A stretch of DNA of 5,850 nucleotides from CAYGZM01 sp964354365 (GCA_964354365.1 CAYGZM010000203.1:1-5850), one strand, 5' to 3'. Positions 1 to 5,790 are shown, counted from the first letter of the stretch. A program made the numbers and translations. The notes: a model not told the origin generated them from the letters alone.

Positions 1-333
1 CCGATAATGTGCCGTGACAACATTTTTGTGCAGTCGGAAGACGGTACGGTCGTATTGAATGCTCCGAGCGGCCAGAGATACGTGTCGGTAATCCGCAGGC
101 AGCCGGGACGCGGCGGCGCAGTAGGGCAACTCAGAAGCTCTTTAGATCTCGCGGACATTATTCGCGTGCTCTGCGAAGAGCCGGCTGCAAAAGATAAGCA
201 GGGTCGTGGAGGTTTGGGTGTTTCTTATTCGGAGATGATGGCTCTTGTCAAGCAGATGAGTGACAAAGGCGCAATCAGGGCGGAGTTTCGTGCCGGCCCC
301 CTTCCCAAAATCGGCGTAAATCTCAAGAAATGA
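1..333 (+). CDS. Unrecognised small protein, possibly 5'-partial
   Basis: The frame is open from the first base and ends at TGA 331-333. The first ATG is at 7, giving 108 residues, but only six bases precede it and they are open in frame, so no ribosome binding site can be judged and the gene may begin outside the window. The protein has no signal peptide, membrane segment or cysteine motif that I recognise. Its first ~40 residues look beta-rich (TVVLNAPSGQRYVSVIRR), followed by a Gly/Arg-rich patch. The second half has two likely helices (SSLDLADIIRVLCEE and SYSEMMALVKQMSDKGAI) around a Gly-rich loop, and the tail is basic (PKIGVNLKK). The helix pair ending in a DKGAI-type turn is vaguely like a winged-helix end, but this is too weak for a call. 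It lies 96 bases upstream of smc on the same strand, and a promoter lies between them, so co-function is not implied. I am fairly sure it is coding, because the composition and codon use match smc. Its function is unknown. Confidence 0.6.
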   Translation, partial: PIMCRDNIFVQSEDGTVVLNAPSGQRYVSVIRRQPGRGGAVGQLRSSLDLADIIRVLCEEPAAKDKQGRGGLGVSYSEMMALVKQMSDKGAIRAEFRAGPLPKIGVNLKK

Positions 334-358
334 CAAACCCCCGGCCGATAACTATATT
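330..358 (+). promoter_or_regulatory. Candidate sigma70-type promoter for smc
   Basis: ATGACA at 330-335 (5 of 6 to TTGACA) is followed, after exactly 17 bases, by TATATT at 353-358 (5 of 6 to TATAAT). The -35 box overlaps the stop codon of the preceding gene. Transcription would start near 365 and give a leader of about 65 bases before smc. The -10 overlaps a short tandem ATATTG repeat (354-359 and 361-366). The assignment assumes housekeeping consensus boxes apply in this organism. Confidence 0.45.
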
Positions 359-429
359 GCATATTGGTTTGAAATGCAGTGTGCGTACCTCGTGACAATA
401 GTTACCGGACGTTTACAACAGGATAGTAG

Positions 430-3400
430 ATGAGACTTGAAAAAATCGTTCTTAACGGGTTCAAGAGTTTTGCAGATAAGACGCAATTTGTTTTTGATTC
501 GCCCATAACGGCCATTGTAGGACCTAACGGCTGCGGCAAAAGCAACGTTGTCGATGCGGTCAAGTGGGTGCTTGGCGAACAGAGTGTCAAGTCACTGCGA
601 AGCGGGCAAATGGCCGACGTGATATTCGGCGGCAGCAGCAGCCGAAAACCGCTTGGCGCAGCGGAAGTGAGCTTATGCGTCTCCAATCCGGGCGAGAGCG
701 GCGCGCGACAGTTGGCAATCGACGCCGACGAAGTTCAGATAACGCGAAAAATCTTCAAGAGCGGGGAGAGCGAATATCGCATTAACGGCAAGACCTGTCG
801 GCTGAAGGATATTCGTGAGCTGTTTATGGACACGGGCGTTGGGACCAGGGCTTACTCGATTCTCGAGCAGGGGCAGGTCGAATACCTGGTGAGCGCCTCG
901 AAGACGGACAGGAGGTCCATATTCGAGGAAGCGGCGGGCATAAGCAAGTACAAGGCGCACAAAAAAGAGGCCCTTCGCAAGCTCGAACGCACCGAGCAGA
1001 ACCTGCTTCGGCTTGCGGACATTCTTGGCGAGGTTGGCAAGAGGCTGCGAAGCGTTAAACTTCAGGCGGGCAAAGCGAGAAATTATTTGCAGTACACTCA
1101 AAGGCTCAAGGATCTGCAGGTCAACTACTCGCTGGTCGAATACGCCAAGAATCATAGTCAACTGCAGGAAAAGCATTCTGCTCTTGACCGGGTTGGTGAG
1201 GAGTTTGGCCGGCTGGCGGCGGAAGTGACCAGGCAGGACAGCCATATCAGCGAATTGGGCGAACAGATAATAGATACCGAGCACAAGCTCAGCGAGACGG
1301 GCAATCGGCTTGTCTCGGTTCAGAGCAAGATCGAGCAGCGGCTTCAGAGGATTGACTTTTTGAGGACGAGGATCGGCGAGCTGGAGCAAAGGAGGGCTTC
1401 GGTGGCTGAGCGAATCGAGAAGCTGCGGGAGCAGAAGGGTGTTTTTGAGGCCGATTCGGCGAAATACAGGGTCGAATTGGCGAATTGCGAGAGGATGCTC
1501 GATGAGAAAACGCGAGAGGTCGAGGAGGTTCGCCAGGCCATTCAGCAGGTAAATGCCGAGTGTGCCTCGCTTGAGGCCCATCTCGAAGACGAGAAATCGG
1601 GGATAATCGACATTGTGCGCAGGACGGCGCAGCTTCATAACGAGATCCAGAGTATCTCGGTTTACAGGAGCAATCTATCGAGCCAGAAGGACCGTCTGGC
1701 GGGGCGTGCAAGGACCGCCAAGGCGGAGCTTGAAGAGCTGCTTACCGAAAAGGCGCGACATAATGCCCGTTTGGGCGATATTGAGAAGGTTCTGGGCGAG
1801 CTGGCGGACAATCTGGAGTCCAAGCGCAAGAGGACGGAAGAGATTGACGGTCTTATCGCGGCGGACAACAAAGGGCTGGCGCACAGGAAGGAGGTCCGAA
1901 GCGCCCTGAGCAGCGAGATGACGATCCTGGCGGATATGGAAAGAAGGTCCGAAGGGATCAAGGCGAGCGTCAAGAACATCCTGCAGAATCGCTCAGCGGG
2001 AAGCGGCAGATTGGACTATGTTGAGGGAATACTGGCTGATATCGTCCGGGCGGACGTTGACTATGCAAGTGCGGTGGAGGCGGCGTTGGAGGGCCGGACC
2101 GACTCACTGGTGGTCAACAGCACGAGCAGGCTGCTTGCCGATACCGAAACGATTGGGAAACTCGACGGCAGGGTGAGTTTCATAAGCCTCGACAGGGTAG
2201 AGCCTTTTGTCGATGCGGCGGACCTGTCGGAATTCAGTTCGGTCAGGGGCAGACTCGTCGAGTTCGTTAAGTTCGACGGCAGATACGCACCGCTGGTATG
2301 GAAGCTGCTGGGCAGGACGCTCATTGTCGATACGCTTGATTCGGCGGTCGAGCTGGCGCGAGAGTTGGGGGAGGACTATAGATTCGTCACGCTCAACGGC
2401 GAGCTTTTCGACGCCGGCGGTGTCGTCAGGTTAGGGCCTTTAGGCAGAGCGACCGGCCTGATATCGCGCAAGAGCCGGCTGCGGCAACTGCAGGAGACTA
2501 TTGACAATATCGCATCCGAGATCGCACTGCTCGAAGCGCAAATCGAGAAGAACAAGCAGACAAACGCACATCTAAACGAACTGTGCAAGAACCTGCGAAC
2601 GGCCATATACGAGGCGAATACGGAAAAGGTGCAGGTTGGCTCCGGGCTTAGCGGTCTGGAGCAGGGCATGAAGCGGCTGCGGGAAGAGGAGCCTTTGGTA
2701 ACCGGTGAGATTGACCTGCTCGAGGAGCAGATTGCCCAGTCGGTGCAAAAGGAATACGACTCGAAGCAGAAACTGGAGGAGCTCGAGACGGTCAATAATG
2801 AGCGGGCGGTGCGGATAAAGGAGCTTGAGGCGAAGGGTGCCGAGCGCAAGGCCGAGCAGCAATCGCTTACGGAGAGGCTTACCGATTTGAAGGTGTCGCT
2901 CGGTCAGGTTGCCGAGCAGGGCAAGGCGATGAAACAGGTGCTTGTGAGCCTCAAGAGCCAGATGGATGAGAACAGGACGGCCTGGGAGGCGGCGGAGGAG
3001 GAAACCCGGAGCTGCGCCGAGCAGATTACCCAGGCCCAGAGGGATATCTTGGACTGCGAGGCGGCGGTGTCGGAGCTTTTTGTCGAAAAGGAAAAGAGCC
3101 AGCAAGACAGTCACGTGCTGAGCGAAGAGGCCCGGGAGCTGGTCGAACAGCAGAAACAGGCCGAAGAGCAGATTCGGCTCAGGCGGGCCGAGAAAAGCCG
3201 GGTCGAGGAGAAAATCAACGAGCTCAAGATAGAGCTGAGCCAGTTGGAGGTCAGGCAGCAGGACATGGTTGAGCGGGTGCGGGATGAGCTGCAGATTGAC
3301 TTGGCTGAGGCGTACAAGGGTTACAAGGACCGTGAGGTTGACTGGCAGCAGGTCAAGGATGAGATAGTTGAGCTTCGGGCCAGGATCGAACAGCTGGGTA

Positions 3401-4023
3401 ACGTCAACCTCGACGCGATTGACGAGCAGGAGACGCTCGAGAAGCGGCACGAGTTCCTGAGCACGCAGGTCGAGGACCTCAACTCCAGCAGGGGCCAATT
3501 ACAGCAGTTGATAAACCGCCTCAACAAAAAGAGCACAGAGCAGTTCGCAGAGACCTTCGAGCAGATACGCGGCCATTTCCAGGGTATATTCCGCAAATTG
3601 TTCGGGGGGGGCAAGGCGGATATAGTGCTTGAGGATACCGAGGACATCTTGGAAGCGGGGATAGAGATAATCGCGCGTCCGCCGGGGAAGGAAACAAGGA
3701 GCATATCGCTGCTCAGCGGCGGAGAGAAATCGATGACGGCCCTGGCCCTGCTGTTTGCGGTCTTCAAGACCAAGCCGTCGCCGTTCTGCTTCCTCGACGA
3801 GGTTGATGCGGCCCTCGACGAGGCCAACAACGAGCGATTCAATATGTTGGTGCAGGAATTCCAGAAGGATTCGCAGTTTGTCATCATCACGCACTCCAAA
3901 CGGACGATGAGCATCGCTGCCATGCTGTTCGGGATAACGATGCAGCAGCGGGGCGTCAGCAAGAAGATAAGCGTCCGCTTCGACGAATACGAACCGGAGT
4001 CCGAACCCGCCGCCGTGGCGTGA
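430..4023 (+). CDS. smc: Chromosome segregation protein SMC
   Basis: This is a cytoplasmic ATPase that, as a homodimer usually with ScpA and ScpB, compacts DNA and helps sister chromosomes separate. At 1197 residues it has the normal length for bacterial SMC. The N-terminal head holds the Walker A motif GPNGCGKS (31-38), a Q-loop near Q147 in SILEQGQV, and the conserved RRSIFEEAAGISKYK (161-175). A long coiled coil rich in Glu, Arg, Lys and Gln runs from about 176 to 508. The hinge covers roughly 530-680 (GILADIVRADVDYASAVEAAL, then TLNGELFDAGG near 654). The return coil runs to about 1030. The C-terminal head carries the ABC signature LLSGGEKS (1094-1101), Walker B FCFLDE with D1123 and E1124, the D-loop at ALDEAN, and the H-loop histidine H1155 (THSKRTM). 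The start is firm: an in-frame TAG lies immediately before the ATG, and AGGA at 420-423 is six bases upstream. The hinge exit reads GLISRKS instead of the common GG ending. No scpA or scpB is in view. All catalytic residues are present, so it should be functional. Confidence 0.97.
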   Translation: MRLEKIVLNGFKSFADKTQFVFDSPITAIVGPNGCGKSNVVDAVKWVLGEQSVKSLRSGQMADVIFGGSSSRKPLGAAEVSLCVSNPGESGARQLAIDADEVQITRKIFKSGESEYRINGKTCRLKDIRELFMDTGVGTRAYSILEQGQVEYLVSASKTDRRSIFEEAAGISKYKAHKKEALRKLERTEQNLLRLADILGEVGKRLRSVKLQAGKARNYLQYTQRLKDLQVNYSLVEYAKNHSQLQEKHSALDRVGEEFGRLAAEVTRQDSHISELGEQIIDTEHKLSETGNRLVSVQSKIEQRLQRIDFLRTRIGELEQRRASVAERIEKLREQKGVFEADSAKYRVELANCERMLDEKTREVEEVRQAIQQVNAECASLEAHLEDEKSGIIDIVRRTAQLHNEIQSISVYRSNLSSQKDRLAGRARTAKAELEELLTEKARHNARLGDIEKVLGELADNLESKRKRTEEIDGLIAADNKGLAHRKEVRSALSSEMTILADMERRSEGIKASVKNILQNRSAGSGRLDYVEGILADIVRADVDYASAVEAALEGRTDSLVVNSTSRLLADTETIGKLDGRVSFISLDRVEPFVDAADLSEFSSVRGRLVEFVKFDGRYAPLVWKLLGRTLIVDTLDSAVELARELGEDYRFVTLNGELFDAGGVVRLGPLGRATGLISRKSRLRQLQETIDNIASEIALLEAQIEKNKQTNAHLNELCKNLRTAIYEANTEKVQVGSGLSGLEQGMKRLREEEPLVTGEIDLLEEQIAQSVQKEYDSKQKLEELETVNNERAVRIKELEAKGAERKAEQQSLTERLTDLKVSLGQVAEQGKAMKQVLVSLKSQMDENRTAWEAAEEETRSCAEQITQAQRDILDCEAAVSELFVEKEKSQQDSHVLSEEARELVEQQKQAEEQIRLRRAEKSRVEEKINELKIELSQLEVRQQDMVERVRDELQIDLAEAYKGYKDREVDWQQVKDEIVELRARIEQLGNVNLDAIDEQETLEKRHEFLSTQVEDLNSSRGQLQQLINRLNKKSTEQFAETFEQIRGHFQGIFRKLFGGGKADIVLEDTEDILEAGIEIIARPPGKETRSISLLSGGEKSMTALALLFAVFKTKPSPFCFLDEVDAALDEANNERFNMLVQEFQKDSQFVIITHSKRTMSIAAMLFGITMQQRGVSKKISVRFDEYEPESEPAAVA

Positions 4024-4030
4024 TTACGGA

Positions 4031-4048
4031 TACGCAGGATTTTGCGTA
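4031..4048 (+). other. Small hairpin just downstream of smc
   Basis: TACGCA (4031-4036) pairs perfectly with TGCGTA (4043-4048) across a six-base loop, eight bases after the smc stop codon. There is no U-run after it, so it is not a standard intrinsic terminator. It could protect the 3' end of the transcript or be chance. Confidence 0.3.
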
Positions 4049-4214
4049 AACACCTGGTTGAGAAGGCGCCCATTTCTGATGTCTGCGACGATTTCCGAGG
4101 GGGTCGTATTTGAGTTCGATGGAGTTATTGCCCGGCCATTCGGCCTTCCGCAGCTTATTATCCCAGTTGAAGGTATATGGTCAATCGACGATAATAAAAA
4201 TTTGGTGATTTTTC

Positions 4215-4242
4215 TTGACTGCCCGCAGCAAATTGGGATAAT
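4215..4242 (+). promoter_or_regulatory. Strong candidate promoter with extended -10
   Basis: TTGACT at 4215-4220 (5 of 6) and GATAAT at 4237-4242 (5 of 6) are separated by 16 bases. A TG dinucleotide at 4234-4235 forms a TGn extended -10. It sits in a local AT-rich patch within GC-rich DNA. Transcription would start near 4249-4252, exactly where the inverted repeat beginning at 4252 starts. The product would be either a leader of about 300 bases for the lipoprotein gene or a separate small RNA. Confidence 0.5.
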
Positions 4243-4251
4243 ACAACTTAC

Positions 4252-4304
4252 GGTGGGTCAGGGATATCCTCTCTCTCCTCTCTCCCTCCGCACCCTGGCC
4301 CACC
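4252..4304 (+). repeat. 12-bp inverted repeat with pyrimidine-only loop
   Basis: GGTGGGTCAGGG (4252-4263) pairs with CCCTGGCCCACC (4293-4304), 12 pairs including one G-U. The 29-base loop contains 23 uninterrupted pyrimidines (4267-4289). As RNA it would be a stable GC-rich hairpin presenting a C/U-rich single strand. Only three Ts follow (4305-4307), so it is at best a weak terminator. Confidence 0.55.
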
Positions 4305-4322
4305 TTTAATGAAATCCCTGAC
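4257..4322 (+). repeat. Alternative 9-bp inverted repeat, exclusive with the 4252-4304 hairpin
   Basis: GTCAGGGAT (4257-4265) is perfectly complementary to ATCCCTGAC (4314-4322). Its left arm shares bases 4257-4263 with the left arm of the 4252-4304 hairpin, so the two cannot form together. The first hairpin has more pairs and the shorter loop and should win at equilibrium. Whether the alternative matters is unknown. Confidence 0.4.
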
Positions 4323-4490
4323 GAGCCGGAGCAAAGAGTGCGCTGCCGGCAGGTCAGCCAGGCAACCGGCAAGAGAAGTGTTCCGGCCAGTCCGCCATCA
4401 CAGCCCCACGGCAAGACCCCACGGATTCACCAGTCCAAAAACCCTGGGGCCAAACGAGCTGCTCTTCGGATGCAAAAAGTGAACTTTGCT

Positions 4491-4519
4491 TTGGACGTGA
4501 AAGGACAAAGACGTATAAT
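4491..4519 (+). promoter_or_regulatory. Candidate promoter for the thioredoxin-like lipoprotein gene
   Basis: A perfect TATAAT lies at 4514-4519. Seventeen bases upstream is TTGGAC (4491-4496), only 3 of 6 to the -35 consensus but with the TTG core. The start would be near 4526, giving a leader of about 30 bases before the ATG at 4557. Confidence 0.5.
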
Positions 4520-4543
4520 ACGGACTATCGAAAAAACCCTTTT

Positions 4544-4547
4544 GGAG
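4544..4547 (+). promoter_or_regulatory. Ribosome binding site that fixes the lipoprotein start
   Basis: GGAG lies nine bases before ATG 4557. The same frame is open back to an ATG at 4338, but that longer form would put 73 non-conserved residues ahead of the signal peptide and would begin upstream of the candidate promoter at 4491-4519. This site therefore decides for 4557. Confidence 0.7.
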
Positions 4548-4556
4548 AAACACAGA

Positions 4557-5318
4557 ATGTTCAAGCAAAATAGGAAAACCGACTCTTGCCTGGCAGTCGT
4601 CGCTTTTCTGATGATGTTCGCCACAGTGGCAACCTTCTCAGGATGCAAAAAAACCGCCCCTGAGCAGCCCACAACCAACCGTACTTCGCCGCAAAACGAG
4701 CAATTGCGGTCCGATCAGACCAGCTCGGCCGCACCCAAAACTGCGAATTCGCAGACTGCAGCGCCGACCGACCCGAATAAGGCAAAACCACAGAACGTAA
4801 CACCCACCGACCCCAAAAAGAGCCTTATGAGTATCATCAGGGCCGCAAGGGCCGCAAGGAGCTGGGGGCCGAATTACACCTCCCTGATCAACAAAGAGGC
4901 CCCGGACTTCACCCTGACCGACATCAACGGAAAAAAACACAAACTAAGCGACTACCGAGGCAAGAAGGTCGTGCTTATGTTCTGGGCGACGTGGTGCCCG
5001 CCGTGCAAGGCAACGATTCCGCACCTGATGGAACTGCGAAGAGCCGTCGGTGAGGATAAGCTGGCGATTATGGGCATATCTCACATAACCGAGGATCCGC
5101 CGAACACCGCCGAAATCATCAAACAGTTCGCCGAAGATAGAAAGATCAACTACACAGTAATCGCCGCACAAATCGGCAGCGCGGGAGACCCCTATGACGC
5201 CATTCACCAGCTTCCGACCTTGCTGTTCATCGAACCGGACGGCACAATAAAATTGTCCGCTACCGGGCCAATTTCGTTGGCCGAATTCAAGGCCATACTC
5301 GAAGCCGAATGGCCCTGA
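4557..5318 (+). CDS. TlpA/ResA-like thioredoxin-domain lipoprotein
   Basis: This is a predicted envelope thiol-disulfide oxidoreductase of 253 residues. The N-terminus is a lipoprotein signal: basic residues K3, R6 and K7, a hydrophobic stretch at 11-27, and a lipobox-like FSGC with C30 as the lipidated cysteine. F at -3 is less common than L, so lipidation is likely but not certain. Residues 31-105 are a Pro/Thr/Gln/Asn/Lys-rich linker without visible fold, with a repeated TDP motif, presumably a flexible tether. The thioredoxin-like domain starts at about 113 with the family opening APDFTLTDINGKK. It has the active site WCPPC (C147 and C150) after VVLMFWAT, and the cis-proline loop QLPTLLFIEPDG with P220. 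Members of this family reduce or oxidise envelope proteins, often in cytochrome c maturation or redox stress; no partner gene is nearby, so the substrate is unknown. Lys at +2 after the lipid cysteine would allow outer-membrane sorting under E. coli rules. A promoter with a perfect TATAAT lies just upstream. The domain call is firm and the exact role is open. Confidence 0.9.
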   Translation: MFKQNRKTDSCLAVVAFLMMFATVATFSGCKKTAPEQPTTNRTSPQNEQLRSDQTSSAAPKTANSQTAAPTDPNKAKPQNVTPTDPKKSLMSIIRAARAARSWGPNYTSLINKEAPDFTLTDINGKKHKLSDYRGKKVVLMFWATWCPPCKATIPHLMELRRAVGEDKLAIMGISHITEDPPNTAEIIKQFAEDRKINYTVIAAQIGSAGDPYDAIHQLPTLLFIEPDGTIKLSATGPISLAEFKAILEAEWP

Positions 5319-5320
5319 GA

Positions 5321-5365
5321 GGCCCGTGCTCCTAATTTGACGCAGAATTAAGCACCCTGCGGGCC
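5321..5365 (+). other. Long imperfect hairpin between the lipoprotein gene and rpmA
   Basis: GGCCCG (5321-5326) pairs with CGGGCC (5360-5365), TGCT (5327-5330) with AGCA (5351-5354), and TAATTT (5333-5338) with GAATTA (5345-5350, one G-U) around a six-base loop. The interruptions are a two-base and a five-base bulge. It begins two bases after the lipoprotein stop codon. As follow on the + strand, after the hairpin, are not Ts, so it is not a typical intrinsic terminator. It may stabilise the 3' end of the upstream mRNA or end transcription by a non-canonical route. Confidence 0.45.
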
Positions 5366-5414
5366 AAAAATCGTAAAATTCACGGTTTTTCCATCACAAG
5401 CATCAAAAATCTGC

Positions 5415-5443
5415 TGGACAATAACCGAAGGGACAGCTAAAAT
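5415..5443 (+). promoter_or_regulatory. Candidate sigma70-type promoter for rpmA
   Basis: TGGACA (5415-5420, 5 of 6 to TTGACA) and TAAAAT (5438-5443, 5 of 6 to TATAAT) are separated by the ideal 17 bases. Transcription would start near 5450 and leave a leader of about 50 bases before rpmA. This fits rpmA being transcribed on its own. Confidence 0.5.
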
Positions 5444-5500
5444 GCAGTGTTCGGGCAAATTGGCAGTTTGGTTATTTGCGTTAGACAGAGGTAACTGATT

Positions 5501-5734
5501 ATGGCACACAAAAAGGGACAAGGCTCGTCGAGGAACGGCAGAGACAGCAATCCTAAATACAGAGGCATAAAGCTGTTCGGCGGTCAGGCCGTGAAAGCCG
5601 GCTCGATAATCGTCCGGCAATGCGGAACGAAGTTTTTTGCCGGCTCCAACGTCGGAATGGGCAAGGACTTCACGCTCTTCGCAGCCACAGACGGGACAGT
5701 CCGGTTCCAGGGACGAAAAATCCACGTCGTCTGA
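5501..5734 (+). CDS. rpmA: 50S ribosomal protein L27 (bL27)
   Basis: bL27 is a component of the large ribosomal subunit whose N-terminal tail reaches towards the peptidyl transferase centre and contacts tRNA. The 77-residue protein starts directly with MAHKKGQGSSRNGRDS, the conserved tail, with no N-terminal extension of the kind removed by protease in Firmicutes. The body shows the family pattern GGQAVKAGSIIVRQ, GTKF, GSNVGMGKDFTLFA and DGTVRF. The usual length is about 85-95 residues; this one lacks several residues after DGTVRFQ and ends at GRKIHVV. Position 41 is Cys where Arg is common (RQCGTKF). The start is supported by AGAGG at 5487-5491, nine bases upstream. In many bacteria rpmA follows rplU (bL21), but here the upstream gene is a thioredoxin-like lipoprotein. 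A promoter lies upstream and an intrinsic terminator follows, so it appears monocistronic. The identification is secure. Confidence 0.97.
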   Translation: MAHKKGQGSSRNGRDSNPKYRGIKLFGGQAVKAGSIIVRQCGTKFFAGSNVGMGKDFTLFAATDGTVRFQGRKIHVV

Positions 5735-5762
5735 CAAGACAAAAGCACTGATGCAAACAGAG

Positions 5763-5790
5763 AAGGATGGTTGTACACCATCCTTTTTTT
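5763..5790 (+). terminator. Rho-independent terminator after rpmA
   Basis: AAGGATGGT (5763-5771) pairs perfectly with ACCATCCTT (5777-5785) across the five-base loop TGTAC. The stem runs into a seven-T tract at 5784-5790. It lies 29 bases after the rpmA stop codon and shows that the rpmA transcript ends here. Confidence 0.9.

Larger units (their letters stand above)
4024..4556. other. 533-base region with no convincing gene; carries promoters and inverted repeats
   Basis: No reading frame here has both a good ribosome binding site and a recognisable protein. The left part (4024-4200) holds a 6-bp hairpin just after smc and little else I can name. The right part (4215-4556) holds a strong extended -10 promoter, two mutually exclusive hairpins, a pyrimidine tract at 4267-4289, a 10-base perfect palindrome CTGCCGGCAG at 4343-4352, an inverted pair GCCGGA/TCCGGC (4325-4330 with 4382-4387), a direct repeat CCCCACGG (4404-4411 and 4417-4424), and a second promoter before the lipoprotein gene. 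I looked for the conserved cores of RNase P RNA, tmRNA, SRP RNA and the TPP and cobalamin riboswitches and did not find them. Confidence 0.6.

Noticed and set aside
673..1638. Long antisense open frame of 321 codons within smc
   Set aside because: It lies wholly opposite smc, its product is Leu/Arg-rich as expected from the complement of a Glu/Lys-rich coiled coil, and no ribosome binding site or family is visible.
2572..3498. Second long antisense open frame of 308 codons within smc
   Set aside because: Same reason: a codon-bias shadow of the second coiled-coil arm, with very high Leu content and no recognisable domain.
4324..4470. Possible known structured RNA (RNase P, SRP, tmRNA, riboswitch)
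   Set aside because: CCGGAGCAA and GGTCAG fragments resemble pieces of RNase P and SRP RNA, but the conserved cores (GAGGAAAGUCC, the SRP GGAA-loop context, the tmRNA ends) are absent.
4338..4556. N-terminal extension of the lipoprotein to ATG 4338
   Set aside because: It would bury the signal peptide behind 73 basic, low-complexity residues, has no Shine-Dalgarno, and crosses a candidate promoter. ATG 4557 has GGAG and directly precedes a lipoprotein signal.
5460..5488. TTGGCA and a TAGACA-like box as an rpmA promoter
   Set aside because: The -10 match is only 3 of 6 and the start would fall within the Shine-Dalgarno; the 5415-5443 pair is much better.
5348..5737. Minus-strand frame of 129 codons opposite rpmA, containing CPVCGC
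   Set aside because: The zinc-finger-like cysteines are the reverse complement of conserved rpmA codons; rpmA is unambiguous on the + strand.
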